Origin: Acidimicrobiaceae bacterium
Lineage (GTDB): Bacteria > Actinomycetota > Acidimicrobiia > Acidimicrobiales > Aldehydirespiratoraceae
Direction: 5' to 3'
Assembly (NCBI GenBank): GCA_002729125.1
Contig: PBTQ01000053.1
Coordinates: 1 to 59,658, forward strand
Length of the DNA stretch: 59,658 nucleotides
Within the stretch, counting starts at the first letter, position 1. Each line of letters opens with the position of its first letter. Shown piece after piece: positions 52,606 through 59,658 of the stretch. Below the pieces are notes generated by a model. The model worked only from the letters and a program-made list of their open reading frames with translations. It did no database searches and was not told the DNA's origin. A program made the position numbers and the translations under genes.

Positions 52606-53301
52606 ATGTCGTCCCGCACGCTCGCAGCGATTCCTGCGGCACCGCTTGGCTTGATTGTAGCGATCGTCTTGGCCGTGGTTATCCATCCCGTGGCTGGGTT
52701 CGTGCTCGGTGTTGCCGCCGGTGCTGCGCTTTTCTTCTGGGTGCTCAACGGCGCCGTCGGCCCTGCGCTTCGTGCGCTCGGGGCCTTCCCGCTCAACGAG
52801 GGAAGCGAGCCGCGACTGGAGAGCCTTGCCGAGTCGATCTGTGCTAGCCACGGCATCGCGGAACCGATCCTCTACGTCGTCGAGAGTTCAGCGATCGACG
52901 CCGCTGTCGTCGGCAAGCCCGATGACACCCATCTCATCGTCACCCGCGGTGTGCTCACCAAGCTCGAGCGGTTAGAGATCGAAGCGGTCATCGCCCGCCA
53001 GATGACACTGTTTGGCAACGGTGTTTCGGCGGCCACGACGCTTGCGTCGCCGGCCCTCGGCCCGGTCGCCGCTGGCTTGCGCAAGCGGTTGCTCGACGAT
53101 CGGCGGCTCGTGCGGGCCGACTTCGACGCCGTCGGCGTTACCCGTTACCCGCCGGCGCTCGCGGCCGCATTCGAGAAGGCCGTCGAGTCGGCCCGGATCA
53201 GCCACAACGCGAGGACCAATCATCTCTGGATGATCGGGAGCGGTACCGATTCGATCCAGCCCGAGATGGGCGAGCGAGTCGACGCGCTTCGAGAGCTCTA
53301 A
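52606..53301 (+). CDS. M48 (HtpX-like) pseudo-peptidase lacking the HExxH motif
   Basis: 231 residues from ATG 52606 (a GTG at 52597 is also in frame). Two membrane helices (about 13-48), then a domain aligning with M48 metallopeptidases: IVTRGVLTKLERLEIEAVIA corresponds to the strand-helix that leads into HExxH. The motif itself reads RQMTL (131-135), so both zinc His and the catalytic Glu are gone; the third ligand region, normally ExxAD, is LVRAD (168-172). The rest of the M48 pattern (AVGVTRYPPALAAAFEKAVE) is kept. Likely an inactive regulatory partner of LemA. Confidence 0.8.
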   Translation: MSSRTLAAIPAAPLGLIVAIVLAVVIHPVAGFVLGVAAGAALFFWVLNGAVGPALRALGAFPLNEGSEPRLESLAESICASHGIAEPILYVVESSAIDAAVVGKPDDTHLIVTRGVLTKLERLEIEAVIARQMTLFGNGVSAATTLASPALGPVAAGLRKRLLDDRRLVRADFDAVGVTRYPPALAAAFEKAVESARISHNARTNHLWMIGSGTDSIQPEMGERVDALREL

Positions 53302-53537
53302 ACGCATTCAAGTTTGAGCGGCATTCGTCGACGGCGGCCCGCTCACCGCCATCTGGAGCGACTGGGGGGCCTTGCGACGAATGACGCAACGGCTTTTCCG
53401 CCCCGGCTGGTGGTGCCGAGATTGTTCGAGAGCTTGGCACGACGTGAATCACGCTCCTGCCCAAGGACAACGAAGAGTTCGCCGTCAACCGGGCGTCCCG
53501 AGGTCTCGTCCTGAGGACTGATGAGTAGACTCGGACT

Positions 53538-54443
53538 ATGACCGACCAGTCTATTCCCAGTAGGGAGCGATCAACCGGTAGCCCTCTTGTCAAGCGTGGG
53601 CTCGCCGAGATGCTCAAGGGCGGCGTCATCATGGACGTCGTCAACCCCGAACAGGCTCGTATCGCCGAAGATGCCGGCGCCGTGGCCGTCATGGCGCTCG
53701 AACGCGTGCCCTCTGACATCCGCAAGGAAGGTGGCGTCAGCCGCATGTCCGACCCGGAGATGATCCAAGGCATCCAGGAGGTCTGCTCCATCCCGGTGAT
53801 GGCCAAGGCCCGAATCGGCCACTTCGCCGAAGCGCAGATTCTCCAGTCGCTCGGCGTCGATTACATCGACGAGTCCGAGGTCCTCACCCCAGCCGACGAG
53901 ACCCACCACATCGATAAGTTCGCGTTCGACGTGCCGTTCGTGTGCGGCGCCACCAACCTCGGCGAGGCGCTGCGTCGCATCAGCGAGGGTGCCTGCATGA
54001 TCCGATCGAAGGGTGAGGCCGGCACCGGCAACGTGGTCGAGGCCGTGCGCCACATCCGTTCGATCAACGGCGACATCCGCAAGATCACGCAGGCCGATTC
54101 TGCTGAGCTGTTCGAGTGGGCTAAGCAGCTGCGTGCGCCGCTGCCGCTGATTCAGGAGATCGCCGAGACCGGTGAGCTTCCTGTCCCAGTGTTCTGCGCA
54201 GGTGGCATCGCCACCCCGGCCGATGCTTCCCTCGTGATGCAGTTGGGTGCGCAGGCCGTGTTCGTCGGATCTGGCATCTTCAAGTCTGACGAACCGGTCA
54301 AGATGGCCAACGCCATCGTCGAGGCCGCCACCCACTACCAGGATCCACAGATCCTGGCGAAGGTGTCGACCGGTCTTGGTGATGCGATGAAGGGCCTCGA
54401 GATGGCGACGCTCGAAACCAAACTCGCCGAGCGGGGTTGGTGA
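53538..54443 (+). CDS. pdxS: Pyridoxal 5'-phosphate synthase, lyase subunit
   Basis: 301 residues, highly conserved TIM barrel. It builds PLP from ribose 5-phosphate, glyceraldehyde 3-phosphate and ammonia supplied by PdxT. Lysines forming imines are K90 in [10 protein letters not shown] and K158 in [11 protein letters not shown]; the phosphate loop is [19 protein letters not shown] lies 6 nt before the ATG, so likely leaderless. The stop overlaps the pdxT start (GTGA). Confidence 0.97.
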   Translation: MTDQSIPSRERSTGSPLVKRGLAEMLKGGVIMDVVNPEQARIAEDAGAVAVMALERVPSDIRKEGGVSRMSDPEMIQGIQEVCSIPVMAKARIGHFAEAQILQSLGVDYIDESEVLTPADETHHIDKFAFDVPFVCGATNLGEALRRISEGACMIRSKGEAGTGNVVEAVRHIRSINGDIRKITQADSAELFEWAKQLRAPLPLIQEIAETGELPVPVFCAGGIATPADASLVMQLGAQAVFVGSGIFKSDEPVKMANAIVEAATHYQDPQILAKVSTGLGDAMKGLEMATLETKLAERGW

Positions 54444-55075
54444 CCAGGCCGGTCACGGTTGGTGTCCTGGCGCTACAGGGCGCCTTCGCTGCGCACCTCT
54501 CGATCCTTCGGGTTCTCGGTGTCGAAGCGCGCGAGGTCAAGACCAACGAACAGTTGGCGTCGGTCGATGCGCTCGTCATTCCGGGCGGTGAGTCCACCAC
54601 GATGTCGATGCTGCTCGTGAAGGGTGACATGCTCGCTCCGCTCCGTCAGCGGGTGGTCGACGGCATGCCGGTCTTCGGTACATGTGCGGGCATGATTCTG
54701 TGCTCGGAACGGATCGAGGACGGCCGCCCCGACCAGCACTGCCTGTCAGCTCTTCCGATCGTGACCCGACGCAACGGGTACGGCCGTCAGATCGATTCAT
54801 TCGAGGCTGAGCTCGATGTCACCGGGCTCGATGAGCCGTTCCATGGTGTCTTCATTCGAGCCCCGATCGTCGACTCGGTCGGTGACGATGTCGCCGTGCT
54901 CAGCGCCGTCGACGGGCAACCCGTGCTCTGTTCGCACGGTCCCGTTACCGTGGCATCGTTTCATCCGGAGCTGTCGGGCGACTCCCGACTGCACCGGCGT
55001 TGGTTGATCGACGCCGGGCTCCTCCCCGAGAGTCTGGCGGAGGCCAGCGACGAGACAGCGGAGGTCACGCCGTGA
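54440..55075 (+). CDS. pdxT: Pyridoxal 5'-phosphate synthase, glutaminase subunit
   Basis: 211 residues from GTG 54440 overlapping the pdxS stop (a TTG one codon earlier is less likely). Class I glutaminase: nucleophile C82 in GTCAGMI, His and Glu in SFHPELSG near the C-terminus, and [12 protein letters not shown] at the oxyanion side. It feeds ammonia to PdxS in a dodecameric complex. The next gene starts with GTG overlapping its stop. Confidence 0.96.
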   Translation: MTRPVTVGVLALQGAFAAHLSILRVLGVEAREVKTNEQLASVDALVIPGGESTTMSMLLVKGDMLAPLRQRVVDGMPVFGTCAGMILCSERIEDGRPDQHCLSALPIVTRRNGYGRQIDSFEAELDVTGLDEPFHGVFIRAPIVDSVGDDVAVLSAVDGQPVLCSHGPVTVASFHPELSGDSRLHRRWLIDAGLLPESLAEASDETAEVTP

Positions 55076-55821
55076 GCGGTCATTCCAAGTGGGCGACGAT
55101 CAAGCACAAGAAGGGTGCGGCCGACGCAAAGCGCGGCAAGCTCTTCGCCAAGCTGATCAAGCAGGTTGAGGTCGCAGCCCGTCAGGGCGGCGGCGATCCT
55201 GACGCCAACCCGACGCTGCGCACCATGTTTCAAAAGGCGCGCGACAACTCGGTGCCGCTCGACACGATCGAGCGAGCCGTCAAGCGCGGTACGGGCGAAC
55301 TCGAAGGCGTCAACTACGAGACGATCACCTACGAGGGCTACGCGCCGGGTGGGATTGCGCTGTTGATCGAGTGCCTCACCGACAACCGCAACCGCACGTC
55401 CGGCGACGTCCGCTCCACCCTGTCGAAGAACGGTGGTTCGCTTGCCGAGCCCGGCGCGGTGTCGTGGCAGTTCGAACGCAAGGGCGTCATCCTCGTGCCG
55501 TCGTCGGTAGAGGAGGAGGAGGTCATGCTTGTAGCACTCGATGCGGGCGCTGAAGACATCATCGACGAGGGAGAGATGTGGCGGGTCACCACCCCGCCTT
55601 CGGGCCTTCCGCAGGTCCGTGAGGCGCTCGACGAGGCCGGCATTGCAGTCGAGTCGGCCGATCTCGCCATGCTCCCGACCTCCACCGTTGAGGTCACCGA
55701 TGTCGCCCAGGTGAAAGGGCTGATGAAGCTTATGGACCTGCTCGACGATCTTGACGACGTGCAGGATGTGCACGGCAACATGGACGTCAGCGACGAACTG
55801 ATGGATAAAGCGTCGACTTGA
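55072..55821 (+). CDS. yebC: YebC/PmpR family protein (DNA-binding regulator or translation factor)
   Basis: 249 residues from GTG 55072, overlapping pdxT (GTGA). Family hallmarks: [27 protein letters not shown] at the start, GGGDPDANPTLR, IERAVKRGTGE, YEGYAPGGIALLIECLTDNRNRT and FERKG. Family members were called transcription regulators; recent work links some to ribosomes stalled at proline runs. Located, as in many actinobacteria, just before ruvCAB. Confidence 0.96.
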   Translation: MSGHSKWATIKHKKGAADAKRGKLFAKLIKQVEVAARQGGGDPDANPTLRTMFQKARDNSVPLDTIERAVKRGTGELEGVNYETITYEGYAPGGIALLIECLTDNRNRTSGDVRSTLSKNGGSLAEPGAVSWQFERKGVILVPSSVEEEEVMLVALDAGAEDIIDEGEMWRVTTPPSGLPQVREALDEAGIAVESADLAMLPTSTVEVTDVAQVKGLMKLMDLLDDLDDVQDVHGNMDVSDELMDKAST

Positions 55822-55904
55822 ACGACGTCGTGGCGAGGTTGATGGTCACACCTGCCGCATTGGCTGGCACCACCGGTTCTCGATGACCCGCTAGGGTCGT
55901 ACAC

Positions 55905-56423
55905 ATGTTCGTGTTGGGGATCGACCCAGGGCTTTCCCGTTGTGGGTACGGCTGTGTCGAGCACGGCCGCACGCCTCGTGCTGTGGCCGCCGGCGTAATC
56001 CGCACCGACCCGGCGCTCGATCTTCCGCACCGGCTTGCCGAGGTTCAGTTGGAATTGCGAGCGCTGATCGCGGAACTGCGCCCCGACGTGGTGGCGATCG
56101 AGCGGGTGCTGTTCCAGCACAATGTCTCGACTGCAATGGGCGTCGGGATGGCGAGTGGGCTCGCAATGGCTGAGGCCGTCGCTGCGGGTTGCGATGTCGT
56201 CGAGTATTCGCCCAACGAGATCAAGCAAGCGGTCGCCGGCTCCGGATCGGCCGGCAAGCACGAGATCGGCGAGATGGTGCGGACGCTCCTTAGCCTGCCC
56301 AAAGCGTTGTCCCCGGTCGATGCCGCTGATGCCACCGCCGTGGCGCTGTGCCACCTCGCCCGGGTTCCTGGCCGCCGTGCCCGTGCGGCCGTCGCCGCCT
56401 CCCAGAAAGCGAGTGCGTCATGA
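55905..56423 (+). CDS. ruvC: Holliday junction endonuclease RuvC
   Basis: 172 residues. Cuts Holliday junctions during recombination repair. The first acidic residue is D7 in VLGIDPGLSRCGYG, the second Glu is in VVAIERVLFQHN, and the C-terminal Asp pair is in SPVDAADATAVALCH. TAGGGT lies 7 nt before the ATG. Its stop overlaps ruvA (ATGA). Confidence 0.97.
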   Translation: MFVLGIDPGLSRCGYGCVEHGRTPRAVAAGVIRTDPALDLPHRLAEVQLELRALIAELRPDVVAIERVLFQHNVSTAMGVGMASGLAMAEAVAAGCDVVEYSPNEIKQAVAGSGSAGKHEIGEMVRTLLSLPKALSPVDAADATAVALCHLARVPGRRARAAVAASQKASAS

Positions 56424-57028
56424 TCGGTTCGTTGCGTGGTCGTCTGCTCGACCGTGGGCCCGACGGCGAACTTCTCATCGAGGTCGGTGGTGTTGGTCAT
56501 CGGGTGCAGGTCACGCCGTCGACCTCGGTCACGATCGGCGAACTCGACGGCGAGGTGTTCTTGCACACGCATCACAGCGTTCGAGAAGATTCTGAGACGC
56601 TCTACGGCTTCGCCACCATCGCCGAACGGCGGGTGTTCGAGTCATTGATCTCGGCCCATGGCGTCGGCCCGGCACTCGGTTTGGCGATTCTGTCGGTGCA
56701 TGGCCCCGACGCCTTGCGTCGAGCCGTCGCCGAGGACGATGTCGCTGCGCTCTGCCTCGTTCCCGGCGTCGGGAAGAAGACGGCGGCTCGGCTCGTGATG
56801 GAGCTGAAGTCGAAGCTCAATCTGCCAGAAGGCCAGGTCGTCGTGCCGTCCGCAGACGGCGGACAGACGTCGGCGAGCGGCGATTCCCGGGCCGATGTCC
56901 GCACCGCACTCGAAGGTCTGGGCTACGGCGCCGACGAGATCCATGCCGTTCTGGTCGACCTGCCCACCGAGGGTGATGTGGGCAGGTTGCTCAAGGATGC
57001 ACTTCGTCGGCTCGCTTCGGGTGTTTGA
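56420..57028 (+). CDS. ruvA: Holliday junction branch-migration protein RuvA
   Basis: 202 residues. N-terminal OB fold beginning MIGSLRGRLL, two helix-hairpin-helix elements (LISAHGVGPALGLAIL and LCLVPGVGKKTAARLVMELK), a flexible linker rich in Ser/Gly/Asp, and the domain III that binds RuvB (VRTALEGLGYGADEI). Tetramer that holds the junction flat. Coupled to ruvC by ATGA. Confidence 0.97.
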   Translation: MIGSLRGRLLDRGPDGELLIEVGGVGHRVQVTPSTSVTIGELDGEVFLHTHHSVREDSETLYGFATIAERRVFESLISAHGVGPALGLAILSVHGPDALRRAVAEDDVAALCLVPGVGKKTAARLVMELKSKLNLPEGQVVVPSADGGQTSASGDSRADVRTALEGLGYGADEIHAVLVDLPTEGDVGRLLKDALRRLASGV

Positions 57029-57065
57029 TCCCGTGCCTGTTGCCCCTGACTGCTAGGAACTCCGC

Positions 57066-58127
57066 ATGGCCCGCGAAGAACTCCTCTCACCGGACGACCA
57101 GCCCGAGGATGCCGGCCTGCTGCTTGACGAGCCTGGGCTGCGGCCCAAGACGCTGGCGGAGTTTGTTGGCCAGTCCGAACTGAAAGGGCATCTCGGGGTC
57201 ATGCTCGGCGCTGCGGCTCGTCGTCGAGAAGCTGCCGACCATCTGCTCTTCGCCGGTCCGCCCGGCCTCGGAAAAACCACGCTCGCCAACATCATCGCCG
57301 CCGAGATGGGCACCAACCTGCAGGTGACGTCGGGCCCGGCCCTCGAACGAGCAGGTGATCTGGCGTCGATTCTTTCGAAGCTTGAGGACGGTGATGTGCT
57401 GTTCATCGACGAGATTCACCGCCTGCCTCGTCCCGTTGAAGAGGTTCTATATCCGGCGATGGAGGACTTCCGCATCGATGTCGTGCTCGGCAAGGGCCCG
57501 GCCGCTCGCTCGATCCCGCTCGATCTTGCCCGTTTCACGCTCGTCGGTGCCACCACTCGTACCGGCCTGATTACCGGCCCGCTGCGCGATCGCTTCGGTC
57601 TCGTGGCCCGCCTCGACTACTACGAGGTCGACGACCTCCAATCGATCGCGATGCGGGCGGCTGGCATCCTTGAGGTCGACATCGACGAGGGCGGCGCCTA
57701 TGAGATCGCCCGCCGGTCTCGCGGGACCCCTCGGATCGCCAACCGGTTGCTGCGACAGGTGCGCGACTATGCCGAGGTCGAACGCGACGGCCACATCTCA
57801 GCCGAGGTCGCCAAGGACGGCCTCGCGTTCTTCGGTGTCGACGAGCTCGGTCTCGACAAGGCCAGCCGGGCGGTGCTCGATTCTGTGTGCCGCCGTTTCG
57901 GAGGCGGTCCGGTGGGTCTCTCGACCCTCGCCATCTCGGTCAGCGAGCCCACCGAGACCGTCGAGGACGTCTATGAGCCGTACCTCATCCAGCAAGGCCT
58001 GTTGATGCGCACCCCGCGAGGCCGCGTTGCCACGCCAGCCGCCTATACCCACCTAGGCATGGCGCCTCCTCCGGCTGCACCGGCCGGCTCTGAACCGCAG
58101 AGCGGCTTGTTCGATTCCGACGACTAG
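57066..58127 (+). CDS. ruvB: Holliday junction branch-migration ATPase RuvB
   Basis: 353 residues, AAA+ motor. Starts with the RuvB consensus [12 protein letters not shown]; Walker [10 protein letters not shown] (64-72), Walker [11 protein letters not shown], sensor [18 protein letters not shown] and a winged helix at the C-terminus ([17 protein letters not shown]). Works with RuvA and RuvC. A weak TAGGAA box lies 6 nt before the ATG. Confidence 0.98.
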   Translation: MAREELLSPDDQPEDAGLLLDEPGLRPKTLAEFVGQSELKGHLGVMLGAAARRREAADHLLFAGPPGLGKTTLANIIAAEMGTNLQVTSGPALERAGDLASILSKLEDGDVLFIDEIHRLPRPVEEVLYPAMEDFRIDVVLGKGPAARSIPLDLARFTLVGATTRTGLITGPLRDRFGLVARLDYYEVDDLQSIAMRAAGILEVDIDEGGAYEIARRSRGTPRIANRLLRQVRDYAEVERDGHISAEVAKDGLAFFGVDELGLDKASRAVLDSVCRRFGGGPVGLSTLAISVSEPTETVEDVYEPYLIQQGLLMRTPRGRVATPAAYTHLGMAPPPAAPAGSEPQSGLFDSDD

Positions 58128-58177
58128 TTGGGCGCCTCACGAGCGGGACGTGAGCAAAAACTCCTAGCCTCGGCCGG

Positions 58178-59182
58178 GTGACGGATCGCCCTGAGACGCT
58201 CGCCGACATCGACTACGACCTCCCAGCAGAACGCATCGCCCAGGTACCGATCGAGCCGCGCGACGCCGCTCGACTGCTCGTCGACCGACGCGATCATGTT
58301 GAGCATCGCCATTTGCGCGATCTGCCCGACCTGTTGCTCCCCGGCGATCTTGTCGTCGTCAACGACACCAAAGTCCTGCCCGCTCGGATTCCGGTCCGTC
58401 GTTCTACTGGTGGCGCCGCCGAGATCCTGCTTCTCGAGGAGCGCGACGATGGTTCGTGGGAGGCTCTCGCGAAGCCGAGCAGGAAGCTCAAGCCCGGCGA
58501 TGTCGTCACCGCGGAGGGACTGGCGGTCGAGATCGGGGAGGATCTCGGCGACGGCCGTCGGGCTGTGTGTCTCGATCCAAACGATGCTGACCTGCACGAT
58601 CGGCTGGCGGAGGTCGGGCTTCCGCCGCTTCCGCCGTACATAGAAAATCAGATCGACGACCCTTCTCGGTACCAGACTGTCTACGCCGACCGCCCGCTCT
58701 CGGCCGCTGCGCCCACTGCCGGCCTGCATTTCACCCCGGCCCTTCTCGATGCACTACGGGCGAACGGCATCGCCATAACGACCGTGGAACTCGCTGTCGG
58801 CCTCGACACCTTCCGTCCGGTGATGGTTGACCGCCTTGACGACCATGTGATGCACAGCGAGTGGTACCGGGTGCCCGATGAGACGGTCACCGCCGTTGAG
58901 GCAGCCGAGCGAGTCGTCGCGATCGGCACCACCGTCGTGCGCTCGCTCGAGTCGTGGAAGGCCACCGGTGAGCAATCGGGTCGAAGCAGTCTCTTCATTC
59001 GACGCCCGTACGCATGGAAGGCGGTCGATGTGTTGCTCACGAACTTCCACCTGCCTCAGTCGACGCTGTTGTGCTTGGTCGACGGCTTTGTCGGCCCTCG
59101 CTGGCGGGAGCTATACGAGACGGCGGTCGCCGAGGACTACCGCTTTCTCAGTTTCGGCGACGCCATGTTGCTGGAGCGCTGA
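58178..59182 (+). CDS. queA: tRNA preQ1(34) S-adenosylmethionine ribosyltransferase-isomerase
   Basis: 334 residues from GTG 58178, with TAGCCT 7 nt upstream. QueA converts 7-aminomethyl-7-deazaguanine in tRNA to epoxyqueuosine using the ribosyl group of SAM. Seen: DIDYDLPAERIAQVPIEPRDAARLLV, LVVNDTKVLPARI, ERDDGSWEALAKPSRKLKPGD, SAAAPTAGLHFTPALLDALRANGI and NFHLPQSTLLCLVDGFVG. Followed by tgt, the preceding step of the pathway. Confidence 0.96.
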   Translation: MTDRPETLADIDYDLPAERIAQVPIEPRDAARLLVDRRDHVEHRHLRDLPDLLLPGDLVVVNDTKVLPARIPVRRSTGGAAEILLLEERDDGSWEALAKPSRKLKPGDVVTAEGLAVEIGEDLGDGRRAVCLDPNDADLHDRLAEVGLPPLPPYIENQIDDPSRYQTVYADRPLSAAAPTAGLHFTPALLDALRANGIAITTVELAVGLDTFRPVMVDRLDDHVMHSEWYRVPDETVTAVEAAERVVAIGTTVVRSLESWKATGEQSGRSSLFIRRPYAWKAVDVLLTNFHLPQSTLLCLVDGFVGPRWRELYETAVAEDYRFLSFGDAMLLER

Positions 59183-59211
59183 CCCCGGTCGGGTCCCGTA
59201 GCATCGGGGCG

Positions 59212-59658
59212 ATGCGCGCGAACTTCGTCGAGACGGCCCGAGATGGGCAGGCCCGTTGTGGCGTGGTGACCACGGCCCGTGGCGAGTTCACGACCCCGCG
59301 TTTCATGCCGGTCGGCACTCGCGGAGCGATCGTGCATCTCGATGCGAGCGACGTTGAAGCGCTTGGCGCCCAGGTCATCCTGGCCAACACCTACCACCTC
59401 ATGATGCGACCCGGCGCCGAGGTCGTCGAGGCGCTCGGCGGCATCCACGGCATGGCCGACTGGGATGGTCACATCCTCACCGACTCGGGCGGTTACCAGA
59501 TCTTCTCCCTCGGACCCGAACTGTCCGACGCGGGCGCCACGTTCAAGTCGACCTACGACGGCTCGACCCACCTCCTCACGCCGGAAGGCGCGGTCGACGT
59601 GCAGGCCAAGATCGGTGCCGACATCCAGATGGTGCTTGACGTCTGCCCGTCGTCGATC
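59212..59658 (+). CDS. tgt: Queuine tRNA-ribosyltransferase, 3' end outside the window
   Basis: 149 codons visible from ATG 59212, with TAGCAT 7 nt upstream; the frame is open to the right edge. Tgt exchanges guanine 34 for preQ1 in tRNAs with GUN anticodons. Family motifs: FMPVGTRGAIVHL, NTYHLMMRPG, the catalytic nucleophile region LTDSGGYQIFSL, and the second Asp region IQMVLDVCPSS. About 220 residues including the zinc site should follow to the right. Confidence 0.96.
   Translation, partial: MRANFVETARDGQARCGVVTTARGEFTTPRFMPVGTRGAIVHLDASDVEALGAQVILANTYHLMMRPGAEVVEALGGIHGMADWDGHILTDSGGYQIFSLGPELSDAGATFKSTYDGSTHLLTPEGAVDVQAKIGADIQMVLDVCPSSI

Noticed and set aside
53314..53514. 66-codon frame in the gap before pdxS
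   Set aside because: Arg/Ser-rich, no start signal, no recognisable motif; treated as non-coding.

Overview
The window is about 60 kb of GC-rich, gene-dense actinobacterial chromosome. The best guess is a marine or freshwater member of the class Acidimicrobiia (Ilumatobacter-like). Evidence for this is: mycothiol ligase MshC; a phosphatidylinositol-mannoside block (pgsA, patA-like, pimA); an F420-type (DUF385) oxidoreductase; an InhA-like FabI; SLH repeats of the kind common in these bacteria; and two microbial rhodopsins. I found 57 protein genes (two cut by the window ends) and one tRNA. There is no insertion sequence, prophage or CRISPR array. No stretch over 300 bases lacks a gene; the largest gaps are 1301-1562 (repeats and a dyad ahead of the rhodopsin) and 53302-53537 (nothing recognised).

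Left part (1-7.3 kb, minus strand): the N-terminal part of an acidic lipoprotein ending in an in-frame 15-bp tandem repeat, a DTE-type proton-pumping rhodopsin with tandem repeats and a dyad upstream, and a very large secreted protease that carries a subtilisin domain, a trypsin domain and three SLH repeats in one chain. From 6.1 to 12.3 kb come the divergent peptidoglycan genes ddl/murF, a zinc-ribbon protein, an amidase, a glyoxalase-fold protein, tRNA-Val(CAC), an esterase and a PH-domain protein. AcnB aconitase covers 12.3-15.1 kb.

Middle part (15.2-30.8 kb): a catabolic, redox-rich region with an MFS transporter, two P450s, a DUF385 oxidoreductase, dienelactone hydrolase, Baeyer-Villiger monooxygenase, crotonase, HIBADH-like dehydrogenase, SDR, HSL-type esterase, ThrH, TrpB2, a cupin and a DUF72 protein. 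A heliorhodopsin sits here, divergent from a siderophore-interacting-type flavoprotein. At 31.3-34.0 kb is a three-gene translationally coupled cassette: a His-rich lipoprotein, a cupredoxin-like lipoprotein and a polytopic membrane protein whose mature N-terminus would be histidine. I infer metal (perhaps copper) handling.

Right part (34.8-59.7 kb): housekeeping genes. These are an M23 endopeptidase, thiN, a heterodimeric ABC exporter with one degenerate ATP site, two CNNM/CorC proteins, fabI, mshC, plsC, then a block in the same order as I recall from Mycobacterium tuberculosis: thrS-HIT-pgsA-patA-pimA ... pdxS-pdxT-yebC ... ruvC-ruvA-ruvB, followed by queA and a truncated tgt. A lemA gene and an M48-like gene that has lost its zinc motif are inserted between pimA and pdxS.

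Two architectural themes run through the window. Many genes have a TAnnnT box 6-7 nt before the start codon with no Shine-Dalgarno, which suggests leaderless mRNAs. Neighbouring genes are packed very tightly: ATGA/GTGA/TGATG overlaps, four tail-to-tail CTAG/CTAA overlaps, and head-to-head start codons only 25-36 bp apart.
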